From: Chitinophagales bacterium
GTDB taxonomy: Bacteria; Bacteroidota; Bacteroidia; Chitinophagales; Chitinophagaceae
Direction of reading: 5' to 3'
Assembly (NCBI GenBank): GCA_015655015.1
Contig: JAATFV010000256.1
Span: 1 to 33,267 of the forward strand
Length of the DNA stretch: 33,267 nt
Positions 1 through 7,951 of this stretch are shown piece by piece. Made by a program: the position numbers and the translations under genes. Below the pieces are notes generated by a model. That model was not told the DNA's origin and did not search any database. It saw only the letters and a program-made list of their open reading frames with translations. Positions within the stretch are counted from its first letter, which is position 1. Every line of letters begins with the position of its first letter.

Positions 1-269
1 TCGGACGCGCCTATTCCGCCCCCATCGACCCCAATCAGGGAGGTATTCAATTCACCTCGAAAGATTTTGATTACACCAGGACGACCGGGAAAAAAGGAGG
101 CTGGGACGTCCAGATAAAACCGAAGGATTACCGCGATGTACAGCAACTATCCCTGAACATTAGTGAAACCGGCTATGCGACCCTCCAGGTAACCAGCACC
201 AACAGACAGCCCATTTCATTCTATGGCTATATCACAGCGATCAAGCCATCAAAAAAGAAGACGAATTAA
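1..269 (+). CDS. DUF4251 domain protein, C-terminal part (5' end outside window)
   Basis: The reading frame is open from base 3 to a TAA at 267-269, giving 89 residues with no start inside the window. The visible part contains DPNQGGIQFTSKDFDY, GGWDVQIKPKDYRDVQ and SETGYATLQVTSTNRQPISF, which is the characteristic C-terminal half of DUF4251 proteins of Bacteroidota. These are usually small secreted or lipoprotein beta-rich proteins of unknown role. The end is Lys-rich (PSKKKTN). It converges on the DUF885 pseudogene, with 30 bp between them. The signal peptide and N-terminus cannot be seen. Family assignment is from recalled motifs; no function is known. Confidence 0.8.
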   Translation, partial: GRAYSAPIDPNQGGIQFTSKDFDYTRTTGKKGGWDVQIKPKDYRDVQQLSLNISETGYATLQVTSTNRQPISFYGYITAIKPSKKKTN

Positions 270-299
270 TTGGTTTCAGATCATCCCTCACGCAGCATG

Positions 300-1497
300 C
301 TAATTCAGCTCATCCGCAAACCGCCATCTCGTAGTAAAATCCGTACTAAGCCGCTGCCCGATAACAGTCGCCCGGAATAGCTCCACAGGGATCGCATTCT
401 CATGCAAAAAGGCATCATGGAACTGCTTATCCGTCATTTTTTTCGAATCCACCAGCTCATGGTGTAATGCCCGTATCTGCAGCCCTCCCAGCATATAAGC
501 AATCTGGTATAAAGGCCCGTAGCTGCCTGCGAACGACCGCCTTACCTCGGATTCCGCACTGAACTTCTCATGCCCTACCTTCTCCACCAGGAAGTCGATA
601 CATTGCTGCGGCGTCCATTTACCCAGGTGATAGTTCAAAGAAAAAATAATACGGCCCGAAGCCCAGCTCCGAAGAAGCTTTTTTCATCTCCTTTTCACAC
701 CAGGCAAACTGCCGGTTGGCGATATCTACCAGGTCCTGTGGACCATAAGGCACCATTTCATATTCCAGCAGCTCCTTTAATTTGTCCTCCCCGATAGGGT
801 TGATACCCCTGTTATCTCCTGTCATCTTCGCCTGAAGGAAAAGTCCATAAGCCGACAAAAGAGAATCGGCTTCATGATAAGGCTTTTTCACCCACCAGGT
901 AAAAGTCGGATCATACCCGTCATAAAAAGTATAGGTATTCTCCAATCCTTTCCGGACGCTCGTTATTATATCGACGATCTTTTGAGTCAATGCCCTTGAA
1001 AGTGCAGGCTGTTTATCCAATTGCTGCCGGGCATCCCTTATATCGGATTTCACGCTATCCAGTGTTTGCGCAGTAGCTTCCCCGTCCAGGGCAGCCCCCC
1101 GCCGCCTCCTGATCTGGAGGTCCATGATCTTCTGTGCAAAAGGAATAGCGAATTTCACCTGCTCATACACCTTCTGCGCCTGATCCAGCTCCTGGAGAGA
1201 ATGCCGGATCGTACGCTGAAACAGGAGATAATCCACCTGGTCGGAAACACTTAAAGAATCAAAACGCAGTTCCCGGAGGCTTGCCAGAACAGCCTTATTG
1301 TATTCCCGCATCCGGGTATAATATTCAGGGCTATCCTTGAAAATATACACCTTTTCAAGGTCCTCCATGTCCGCCTCATACGTTGCTATTCTTTCAGGCA
1401 GGAGATCAGCCGGTTTTCCGGGTCCCGAATACGCAATTGCCTGGCCAGCTATAAAAACCGCTATTATGCCTATGCAGAGCTGCTTGCTTATTCTCAT
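300..1497 (-). pseudogene. DUF885 family (putative zinc peptidase) gene, internally deleted and frameshifted
   Basis: The first part runs from ATG at 1497 to a stop at 619 and the second part is the out-of-phase frame ending at 300. The 1497 start is chosen because it begins a signal peptide (MRISKQLCIGIIAVFIAGQA) and lies just downstream of a good Bacteroidota promoter; the open frame continues further upstream but without signal-peptide character. The N-terminal part follows the DUF885 family to EMVPYGPQDLVDIANRQFAW and EMKKASSELGFG. The sequence then resumes, one frame off, at RIIFSLNYHLGKWTPQQCID and continues to the normal C-terminal region (EVRRSFAGSYGPLYQIAYML). Family members are about 560-600 residues. 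Here roughly 170 residues between these blocks are absent, including the HExxxGHH metal motif. Both a peptidase activity and a full-length product are ruled out if the sequence is correct. A single frameshift cannot explain it, because the middle sequence is not present in any frame. Confidence 0.85.
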
Positions 1498-1519
1498 GTG
1501 CGGGTATTTTAGTAGTACC

Positions 1520-1551
1520 CAAAAATAAACAACAAGCGCGTAACCCGCAAA
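1520..1551 (-). promoter_or_regulatory. Bacteroidota-type promoter of the DUF885 gene
   Basis: On the minus strand TATTTTTG (1527-1520) matches the TAnnTTTG -7 element and TTTG (1551-1548) matches the -33 element, about 20 bp apart. The predicted transcription start is some 10-20 bases before the ATG at 1497. This supports 1497 as the start and shows the pseudogene was transcribed independently of the upstream GcvH-like gene. Confidence 0.6.
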
Positions 1552-1579
1552 CCTTTGAGTATGATCACCACCAATTGGT

Positions 1580-1969
1580 CTATAGACTGGAGCTATATTG
1601 CTCATGAGAAAGCAGATTCCCCCTTTGACAGGATTGGCCAACCAGTATTTTAACCAACCATCCTTCCGTTTCCGGATAGTTCAACAAAAGGTCCTGAGAG
1701 ACCAGCAGATCCACATCATTAATACTGATTATATTCCCATTCACAGGCATGTGTACCTGAATTCTACGACTGTCAAATTGAATGTTCGCCAGTACTTCAC
1801 CCTTCTTTTTAAACCCGTAGAGCCGCACGAACTCTATTCTCTTAATTTGCTTGACGCCTGTAAGCCTGTAATTAGTAATACCTACGAATGCCTCGATATC
1901 ATGGAACTCTATCCATTCATGGCTGGCAGTATAATACAACTCTCTCTTCAGTGCATTGTAGGATTTCAT
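1580..1969 (-). CDS. GcvH-like protein lacking the lipoyl lysine
   Basis: This 129-residue protein follows the H protein of the glycine cleavage system over its whole length: YTASHEWIEF near residue 13, FVGITNY near 28, KKKGEVL near 55, MPVNGNIISIN near 74 and EGWLVKI near 101. H protein normally carries lipoate on Lys in an ESVKA motif. A gapless alignment of the 22-residue stretch between the two conserved glycines places Ser67 at that position, in the sequence QFDSRR. No other Lys lies nearby, so it should not be lipoylated. It is the last gene downstream of the Hyf-like cluster and has its own promoter and CRP-like sites at 2003-2040. ATG 1969 lies only 5 bases after the -10 box, so the mRNA may be leaderless. 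Role unknown: a binding or scaffold function for the Hyf-like complex is inference. Confidence 0.8.
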   Translation of the reverse strand: MKSYNALKRELYYTASHEWIEFHDIEAFVGITNYRLTGVKQIKRIEFVRLYGFKKKGEVLANIQFDSRRIQVHMPVNGNIISINDVDLLVSQDLLLNYPETEGWLVKILVGQSCQRGNLLSHEQYSSSL

Positions 1970-1973
1970 ACCA

Positions 1974-1981
1974 TAAAGTTA
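1974..1981 (-). promoter_or_regulatory. -10-type promoter element of the GcvH-like gene
   Basis: TAACTTTA on the minus strand matches TAnnTTTG in all but the last base. No -33 TTTG is well placed, as expected for an activator-dependent promoter. Its first base is 29.5 bp from the centre of the nearer CRP-like site (2010.5), the same distance as at three other promoters here. Confidence 0.5.
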
Positions 1982-2002
1982 TGTTATGCCTAAACCCAAA
2001 GC

Positions 2003-2040
2003 GGTAAACTTTATCACTTCAAAAAGTAACTTTCATCAAC
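2003..2040 (-). promoter_or_regulatory. Tandem CRP-like sites A upstream of the GcvH-like gene
   Basis: Read on the plus strand, site 1 is GGTAA-N6-TCACT (2003-2018) and site 2 is AGTAA-N6-TCAAC (2025-2040), with centres 22 bp apart. Both resemble the Crp/Fnr family half-site arrangement TGTGA-N6-TCACA. Near-identical pairs lie at 11864-11901 and 13312-13349. Site 2 overlaps the stop codon of the 98-residue gene (2036-2038), so the site lies partly inside the upstream gene. Confidence 0.6.
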
Positions 2041-2332
2041 TTTTTTTCTGATTGGTAGCAACCAGCACTTCAATCCCATCATCCGGGGAATTCGCCCAGT
2101 TCATTAGAATCTCACTATCGATAGGCTCATATATTTCCTTCTTATTAGGATCATCCGGGAGATCTTTGATCGGTACGAGCATAAAATATCGAAGTTCCAT
2201 ATAATCCAAACGCTTGTCCATCGTAAACCCCTTAATCTGAACATACCGAAACCCCTTGTCTTTTAAACTCTGCAGCCCCTGCGACGTTAACCTCGTGGTA
2301 AATTCAAAATTTTCCCTTGTCTCATTTTTCAT
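2036..2332 (-). CDS. Hypothetical 98-residue protein in the Hyf-like operon
   Basis: I do not recognise this protein. It is soluble, charged and without a signal peptide or membrane segment. The first 15 residues are polar (MKNETRENFEFTTRL), the middle contains GFRYVQIKGFTMD and a tyrosine-rich LDYMELRYFMLVPIKDLP, and the C-terminus ends in a short Lys-rich tail. It lies 70 bases after the ferredoxin/HyfI-like gene and 66 bases before the GcvH-like gene, all on the same strand, so it may be co-transcribed. No convincing promoter is seen in the 70-base gap. A link to the complex is inferred only from position. Confidence 0.6.
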   Translation of the reverse strand: MKNETRENFEFTTRLTSQGLQSLKDKGFRYVQIKGFTMDKRLDYMELRYFMLVPIKDLPDDPNKKEIYEPIDSEILMNWANSPDDGIEVLVATNQKKS

Positions 2333-2402
2333 CTTTCAAAATATTTATCCGACATTTTATTGATACCTCCCATTGTTATATTTCAATGGCTCTTATTATT
2401 CT

Positions 2403-3155
2403 TCATTTTCTTTTTTTTATCAGTTCAAGCACCCCATTGATAAAAGTCAACGGATGGATAGGATTACCAGGCACGTATAAATCAATTTTATAGTTGTCCA
2501 GGAAATGACGGTTTAGTGCAGGGCTGCCGGCAAAAATCCCTCCGCTGATGGCATCCGTTCCGGCCAGGATGATAATTTTTGGATCAGGTACCGCATCATA
2601 ACATATCTGCAAGGGCCCGGCCATATTTTCACTGATCGGACCCGTAATGACAATACCATCAGCATGTCTTGGCGATGCTACAAACTCAATCCCAAAACGC
2701 CCCATGTCAAAATTTACATTGCCGCAGGCATTCAGCTCTAATTCACAACTATTGTCCCCCCCTGCAGATACTTGCCTCAATTTCAAAGAACCGCTGAAAT
2801 ATTCAGCTATTTCTTTTCTGATGATACCCGCATCCAACATGATCGGGCTTTCTTCCCCTTCTTTTATCAATAATCCCTCCCGGGAATTAACAGCCATTTT
2901 GTAATCCCGGGTGAACTTTATCTTATGCGGACTGGCAAAAGCACATTCACCGCAAAAAGTACATTTCCCCAGATCGATACAGACCGGATCAGCACTGATA
3001 GCGCCAGTGGGACATAATTCGATCAGGGGCTGCACGTCCACTACGGCCCCGCTGATCACCGGGCGGCCACGGAAAATACCCGGCACTTCAGCCTTCGTGA
3101 TATCCGGTATATATTGCTTGCCCTGGTGAAGCAGTATCTTGATATTTTTAATCAT
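2403..3155 (-). CDS. Ferredoxin-NuoB/HyfI-like fusion, small subunit of a Hyf/Ehr-type complex
   Basis: This 250-residue protein joins a short ferredoxin domain (about 1-85) to a NuoB/HyfI-like domain (about 125-245). The ferredoxin part keeps Cys48 (ELCPTGAI) and Cys65, 68 and 71 (GKCTFCGEC), enough for one [4Fe-4S] cluster. The other cluster is lost, with Ser75 where a Cys would be. The NuoB-like part has recognisable blocks (SPRHADGIVITGPIS, PDPKIIILAG, AISGGIF). However, the usual N2-cluster ligands are replaced: Asp134 for the first Cys, Asp201 in GTDAISGG and Asn231 in VPGNP; only Cys137 remains. Electron transfer to a Ni-Fe site is therefore unlikely. It follows the large subunit by 35 bases. 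In known group 4 hydrogenases the two domains are usually separate proteins (HyfH and HyfI). Confidence 0.85.
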   Translation of the reverse strand: MIKNIKILLHQGKQYIPDITKAEVPGIFRGRPVISGAVVDVQPLIELCPTGAISADPVCIDLGKCTFCGECAFASPHKIKFTRDYKMAVNSREGLLIKEGEESPIMLDAGIIRKEIAEYFSGSLKLRQVSAGGDNSCELELNACGNVNFDMGRFGIEFVASPRHADGIVITGPISENMAGPLQICYDAVPDPKIIILAGTDAISGGIFAGSPALNRHFLDNYKIDLYVPGNPIHPLTFINGVLELIKKRK

Positions 3156-3190
3156 AATAGCTGTTTATACAACGGGACTTCCCCTGTCCA

Positions 3191-4696
3191 TTACAAATCC
3201 TGCCCGCAATAGCTCAAATCAAAACTTTTATTGCAGATCGGGAAATCAGAAATTTCATTATTCCGTACCGCCAGCGCCAATGCCAGCCAGTTATGCAAGG
3301 AGGGATCCTTGATCTTATAATGCGCCAATTCTCCCTTGTCATCAGTAACAGCGCAATGACAAATTTCCCCCCGCCAGCCTTCTACCAATGAGATAGCAAA
3401 TGAGGCGGACGAAAGTTTTTGCAATTCCACTGCCCCGGCATCCTCCTGCGGGCGCATCTGCAGCCATCGGCGGATATAACCGATAGATTGGAGGATTTCG
3501 TCCTTTCGTACCTGTATACGGGAATACACATCGCCATGATGCTTGATCACCGGCTCATGCAACAATAACGTATACCAGCCGGAAGGATGAGACCTGCGAA
3601 TGTCACGGGAAATGCCTGATGCCCTCGCCGCCATACCCACCGCTCCGATAGATTCTGCCTGTTCGGGTGTTACTACCCCTGTTTTCTCCAGCCTGGCCAA
3701 TACCGTAGGAAGGATTTTCATTTCATTATACATCTCCAGGAAATCCGCTTCATAAACATCCAACAACCGGATCAGCTTTTCGGCAAGCTGCTGCGTAAAA
3801 GGAAAATTCGTCTTCCCGGCCCTTATCAACGCTTTTGAAAGGCGGTTTCCACACCACTCCTGCATAAAATTTATTACAGGTGTCCGTAGTCTGCCAAAAA
3901 CAGCACTGCCTAATTGGTACCCAATATCCGTACAGATAGCGCTAAGATCCCCGGTATGAATGGCTACCCGTTCCAATTCCAATGCTAAAGTCCTCGCAAA
4001 TGATAAACTGTCAGAAGGTTTGAACCCGGCCAGGCTTTCCCAAACATTTACAAATGCAGTAGTATGCCCGACTACCGTATCCCCGGCTATGGATTCCGCC
4101 AATGTAACACGCTGCAGCAACTTTCTCCTATCTAAAAAGAGCGCTTCGATGCCCCGGTGCTGATAACCCAATTGGATTTCCAGGTGAAGGATCTGCTCCC
4201 CGTTGCAGATAAAACGAAAATGACCCGGTTCGATGATACCGGCATGAATAGGACCTACCCCTACCTCATGCAGCTCCTCACTATGAATTTGATAAAAAGG
4301 GAAATTTTCGACCCGGTCTTCCCGGTTGGCCCTGTTAAAGGCATACCGTACCGGCTTTAACCAGGGATGATCCGCATATTGAATGCCAAAATTTTCATGC
4401 AGCTCCCGTTCGAAAATATGAAAAGAAAGATGACGGGCGGTAAAGGAGGCTCTTGGCGTCGGATCATCCTTTAAAATTTCAGCGCATGAAACAATAATAT
4501 TATGCTCGGCATCATCGGCAATACAACAAATCAACTTTATAAGAGCATCCTCCCGGATCCCGTAATAATTAACACAATGACATTCCTTACTTTGTACCAG
4601 CTTTATATTCATCTCCAGAAAATCATCATAGATCAAAACCGGAATGCTCCGCAGGGGAATAACCTCACCGTTCAATATGGTAGAATAATTCATCAT
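3191..4696 (-). CDS. NuoCD/HyfG-like large subunit without Ni-Fe cysteines
   Basis: This 501-residue protein has an N-terminal NuoC-like domain (about 1-120, with FHIFERELHENFGI) followed by a NuoD/hydrogenase large-subunit domain (VGVGPIHAGIIEPGHFRF near 146, QLGYQHRGIE near 175). Active hydrogenases bind Ni-Fe with two CxxC pairs. The first is absent: the aligned segment ESIAGDTVVGH (201-211) has Ala204 and Thr207. The second, normally DPCxxC, is DLSYCG near the C-terminus (493-498), with Ser495 and Gly498 at the ligand positions. It is therefore hydrogenase-related but cannot hold a normal Ni-Fe centre, as in the Ehr (energy-converting hydrogenase related) class. It starts one base after the end of the HyfF-like gene, indicating translational coupling. 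Confidence 0.88.
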   Translation of the reverse strand: MMNYSTILNGEVIPLRSIPVLIYDDFLEMNIKLVQSKECHCVNYYGIREDALIKLICCIADDAEHNIIVSCAEILKDDPTPRASFTARHLSFHIFERELHENFGIQYADHPWLKPVRYAFNRANREDRVENFPFYQIHSEELHEVGVGPIHAGIIEPGHFRFICNGEQILHLEIQLGYQHRGIEALFLDRRKLLQRVTLAESIAGDTVVGHTTAFVNVWESLAGFKPSDSLSFARTLALELERVAIHTGDLSAICTDIGYQLGSAVFGRLRTPVINFMQEWCGNRLSKALIRAGKTNFPFTQQLAEKLIRLLDVYEADFLEMYNEMKILPTVLARLEKTGVVTPEQAESIGAVGMAARASGISRDIRRSHPSGWYTLLLHEPVIKHHGDVYSRIQVRKDEILQSIGYIRRWLQMRPQEDAGAVELQKLSSASFAISLVEGWRGEICHCAVTDDKGELAHYKIKDPSLHNWLALALAVRNNEISDFPICNKSFDLSYCGQDL

Positions 4697-4697
4697 A

Positions 4698-6125
4698 CTA
4701 TTTTGGTAAATATTGTATGGCAGTATTGATTAACCGTATAAACTCAGCCGGAGGGTTTAACCCCAGGCAAACGACCATAACCAGAAAAATATACTGGCTC
4801 AGGGATTCAGCCGGGCTGATCCTCTCCACAGCCGCCTCATTAAAATCTACCGGCCTGCTAAAAATTATTTTAAAGATATTTTTACCCAATGACCAGATGA
4901 TCATGGTCAGCAATATAAGAACAATGGCAAGCAGCCACCCGTGATTGCTTTCGAACAACGACCGGAATATCAGAAACTCACTGATGAACATGCCCGAAGG
5001 CGGCATGGCCGTTACAATAAAAAAACCGAATAGTAATACCAGCGCCCCGGAGATATTATATTTGAAATAATCCCCGGTATCATAAATACTTTTGCTTTTA
5101 TAAACACGATATAGCTGGCCTACCTGGAAAAACAGGGCAGACTTGGCAAATGAATGCAAAATAAGGTGAAGGATAGCCGCATAATAACCAATGCCCCCCG
5201 CCGCCAGCCCCAATATGATCAAGCCCATATGCTCGACGCTGGAATAGGCGAACATGCGCTTGAAATTTTTTACTTTAAGCATGTACACCGCAGCGACAAA
5301 AATGGACAGAAAACCTGAAATAAATAATATTTTATTGGCCCAGGGAAAAATAGAAGTGTGGCTGATGATTCCATAGAAACGAAAAATACCAAGGAACCCT
5401 ACATTCATCAGCACACTGCCGAACAGCGCGCCGGCCGGCGAAGGCGCCTTGTCTTTTGCATCGATACCCACCGTATACATGGGTACTAACCCTGCCTTGG
5501 AAGTGAAACCCGTGAAAATAAACAGGAATGCCAGCTTGAGCCAGAATACGTTGAACGCCCCCGCACCGTCAAATAATATTTTATAATTAAGAACTTTGAT
5601 TCCAGCCTGCTGCACAGCCACAGTAAGAAAGAGTATGCCGATAAACACCAACGTGATGCTGATCGAACAGACAAATACATACTTCCAGGTAGCCTCCAGC
5701 GTACGCACATTGCGCCGGTGATAGATCAGCGCAGAGGCGCTCAACGTAGTAATCTCGACAAAGATCCAGGTAATGGCGATATTATCAGACAAGTAGGCAG
5801 CGCTCAAGGCAGCCAGCAGGATCACCATAGCAGCAAAATAAATGCTGCGTTGCCGGGGATCATCCTTCTCCGTCTTAAAAAAAATATAACTCTGTAAAAA
5901 GGCAGGCACACTGATAATACTTAAGATTATCAGAAAAATGATTGCTAACGCATCGGGAGTAAAGTACCCCAGCTCTTCCACATCCTGATGGCGATATTCA
6001 TAAATAGCCAGGCCCCACTGCAAAAGGACAAAAATGCTCACGAACAAATAATTCAGCCTCCTGTCCCTGTTAAGGAACAAGGCCAGGCTGATAAGAATTA
6101 CTGCAATAAAGTAGCTACCGATCAT
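4698..6125 (-). CDS. HyfF-like proton/ion-translocating membrane subunit
   Basis: This 475-residue, highly hydrophobic protein has about 13-14 predicted membrane helices and belongs to the Mrp antiporter/NuoN-like family (Proton_antipo_M). Typical blocks are FTSKAGLVPMYTVGIDAKDKAPSP (split here as FTSKAGLVPMY and KDKAPSPAG), the RMFAYSSVEHMGLIILGLA helix and HSFAKSALFF. The Lys in the FTSKAG segment, the His-containing helices and the Lys in HSFAKS are the type of charged residues used for ion transfer in this family. It is one of two antiporter-like subunits in the operon. It begins 23 bases after the HyfE-like gene and nearly touches the large-subunit gene. Confidence 0.88.
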   Translation of the reverse strand: MIGSYFIAVILISLALFLNRDRRLNYLFVSIFVLLQWGLAIYEYRHQDVEELGYFTPDALAIIFLIILSIISVPAFLQSYIFFKTEKDDPRQRSIYFAAMVILLAALSAAYLSDNIAITWIFVEITTLSASALIYHRRNVRTLEATWKYVFVCSISITLVFIGILFLTVAVQQAGIKVLNYKILFDGAGAFNVFWLKLAFLFIFTGFTSKAGLVPMYTVGIDAKDKAPSPAGALFGSVLMNVGFLGIFRFYGIISHTSIFPWANKILFISGFLSIFVAAVYMLKVKNFKRMFAYSSVEHMGLIILGLAAGGIGYYAAILHLILHSFAKSALFFQVGQLYRVYKSKSIYDTGDYFKYNISGALVLLFGFFIVTAMPPSGMFISEFLIFRSLFESNHGWLLAIVLILLTMIIWSLGKNIFKIIFSRPVDFNEAAVERISPAESLSQYIFLVMVVCLGLNPPAEFIRLINTAIQYLPK

Positions 6126-6148
6126 AAGTTTTCCTTACTTATAATTAT

Positions 6149-6793
6149 TTAATCTTTCAGGTTTCTTAACTGATCCACATCCTGCTCTTTCAGGATGTCA
6201 CCGATCTTATTTACAAACACTCCCAATATCAATACACTCGCAAAAATGTCGAGCAATATGCCGATATTCACCAGCATAGGCATTTCCGCACCCACCGCCA
6301 GCGATAAAATGAACACCCCGTTCTCTATGACCAGGAATCCCATTACATGCGTGATGATCTTTTTCCTGGAAATAATAAAGTAAAGACCCGTAAACAAAGC
6401 AGATAAGGCAGTCACAAAAAAGATCTTCCGTATATGCGGGTCCTTAATGGCATTGGAAAGCAGGAAGGACCCGAGAATGATCGTAGTAATAATGACCACG
6501 GAAAGAAAATCCGGCAGGAACGGGTCCGACTCACGGGTTATCTTATTCCTTTTGATCACATAGTTCAGAAAATAGGGAATAGCGATTGTTTTAAAACCTA
6601 TGGTTTCCATCAGCACAAAAAGGAGATTGACCACATTTATTTCAATAAGCTCGATAAAAGCCACTCCAAACAGCAGAACGCCCTGCAAAGCCAGCACAAC
6701 CGTGTAGGTATTCAATCTTTTTGACAGCCCCATGTCAACCAGGCTGATGAGAAAAGCAATAAGTAATATATTCGTCATCTTTTTTCTTTTCAT
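6149..6793 (-). CDS. HyfE-like membrane subunit
   Basis: This 214-residue membrane protein matches the HyfE family in position, size and helix pattern, with about six to seven hydrophobic segments. The segment FLVIENGVFILSLAVGAEMP contains the conserved Glu-Asn typical of HyfE/NuoK-like proteins, followed by ILLDIFASVLILGVFVNKIG. Its ATG at 6793 shares one base with the stop of the HyfC-like gene (TAATG). A second ATG five codons in (6778) could also be used, because the first residues are MKRKKM. In the complex it would sit between the quinone-side NuoH-like subunit and the antiporter-like subunits. Confidence 0.82.
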   Translation of the reverse strand: MKRKKMTNILLIAFLISLVDMGLSKRLNTYTVVLALQGVLLFGVAFIELIEINVVNLLFVLMETIGFKTIAIPYFLNYVIKRNKITRESDPFLPDFLSVVIITTIILGSFLLSNAIKDPHIRKIFFVTALSALFTGLYFIISRKKIITHVMGFLVIENGVFILSLAVGAEMPMLVNIGILLDIFASVLILGVFVNKIGDILKEQDVDQLRNLKD

Positions 6794-7707
6794 TAAACAA
6801 TCTTTCCAAGAATCAGCAGCACTCCCAGGAATATCAGCAAAGAGATGGAAGTGAGGGTAAATATGTATTGCGGATTATGATTCATTCTGAACCTTGCCAT
6901 GAATGATTCGATGATACCCACCACTATGGCAAATAAGAGCTGGGTTACAATGAAAATAGGTATGGAAAAATACAATTCGGAACCCGGCGTAAGAAAGAAG
7001 TTGGCAACAAGAGCGCCGTACATGGCGAACTTAAGATTGGTTGCATACATCAGCAGGCCCAGATCGAATCCGCTGTTATCAAGTATCATTACCTCGTGCA
7101 CCATCGTCAGCTCCAGGTGTGTTTTGGGATCGTCTATAGGCATGCGGCTATTTTCAACCAGGGCAATGATGGTGATGACAAATGCAGCCAATACCCCGAC
7201 GGCATAGGAAATATATGTTCCGAAATGCAGCGAACCGAATATCTCCTGGAAAGAAGTCTGGCCGGTAAGTAAAGCAAATGATCCCATGAGGATAAAGAAA
7301 GCCGGTTCGACCAGCATGGAATACAAGGCTTCCCGGCTTGCACCCATTCCTTCAAAGCTGCTGCCCGTGTCCAGGGCGGCAATGATCGTAAAGAATTTTC
7401 CCAGGGCCAGTACATAAGCAAAGAAAACAAAATCACCCTTGAATGAAATAAGACCCGGCTGGCTGCCGAAAGGGATCATGGCAATTGCCATAAGCACAGA
7501 AGCGAAATATATGCTCGGGGCAACCTGGAAGACGAAACTGGTGGTTTCGCTGTACACAGCTCCCTTCCGGAACAGGCGCCATACATCTTTTAACGGCTGA
7601 AAAATACCCGGCCCCTTACGACCTGAAAGAATACTTTTCGTACGGATGACTATTCCGGTAAAAAACAGGCTGGAAGCGACAATCAATATAAAATTCAGTA
7701 TAGCCAT
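6793..7707 (-). CDS. HyfC/NuoH-like membrane anchor subunit
   Basis: This 304-residue protein has about eight membrane helices and belongs to the NuoH/HyfC family, which links the hydrophilic arm to the membrane arm. Diagnostic segments are GRKGPGIFQPLKDVWRLFRK near residue 29, ALDTGSSFEGMGASREALYS near 112 and ENSRMPIDDPKTHLELTMVH near 188, the last being the conserved Glu-rich loop facing the peripheral arm. All characteristic charged residues of these loops are present, so the membrane part appears functional even though the hydrophilic subunits have lost metal ligands. Its start overlaps the end of the preceding 84-residue gene by 13 bases. Confidence 0.9.
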   Translation of the reverse strand: MAILNFILIVASSLFFTGIVIRTKSILSGRKGPGIFQPLKDVWRLFRKGAVYSETTSFVFQVAPSIYFASVLMAIAMIPFGSQPGLISFKGDFVFFAYVLALGKFFTIIAALDTGSSFEGMGASREALYSMLVEPAFFILMGSFALLTGQTSFQEIFGSLHFGTYISYAVGVLAAFVITIIALVENSRMPIDDPKTHLELTMVHEVMILDNSGFDLGLLMYATNLKFAMYGALVANFFLTPGSELYFSIPIFIVTQLLFAIVVGIIESFMARFRMNHNPQYIFTLTSISLLIFLGVLLILGKIV

Positions 7708-7949
7708 TGTCGTACTTTTTTAAACAATTCCAGCAAAGAAAATGCGACTTCAAGCAACAGGCGCCGCCCCCCATGGAAACTTTCCTCGAATGGCTTGTTC
7801 CCGAGAGCCCGTATCGCTATCCATGAGCTCAGCCCGCCGTTGATCAAAACAGCCAGGAGCGTTATATCCCCTTTTCTTCTTTCCCCGGCGAACAGGATGA
7901 GAAAAGAAAAAAGAACAACAGTAGCGATAATGACAATAACAAGACTCAC
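7695..7949 (-). CDS. Small two-helix membrane protein in the Hyf-like operon
   Basis: This 84-residue protein begins with a hydrophobic helix (VIVIIATVVLFSFLILFAG), then a basic loop (ERRKGD), a second hydrophobic stretch (ITLLAVLINGGLSSWIAIRA) and a soluble, Arg/Lys-containing tail ending in VRQWLY. It lies between the HyfB-like and HyfC-like genes with a 2-base gap on one side and a 13-base overlap on the other, so it is almost certainly translated as part of the operon. I do not recognise a family. It occupies a position between core subunits where an accessory membrane subunit is plausible. Its tail could contact the peripheral arm, but this is inference. Confidence 0.68.
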   Translation of the reverse strand: MSLVIVIIATVVLFSFLILFAGERRKGDITLLAVLINGGLSSWIAIRALGNKPFEESFHGGRRLLLEVAFSLLELFKKVRQWLY

Positions 7950-7951
7950 AT

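Noticed and set aside
1598..1993. 131-residue plus-strand open frame
   Set aside because: It lies opposite the GcvH-like gene, which has clear family similarity, promoter and sites; the plus frame has no recognisable motif.
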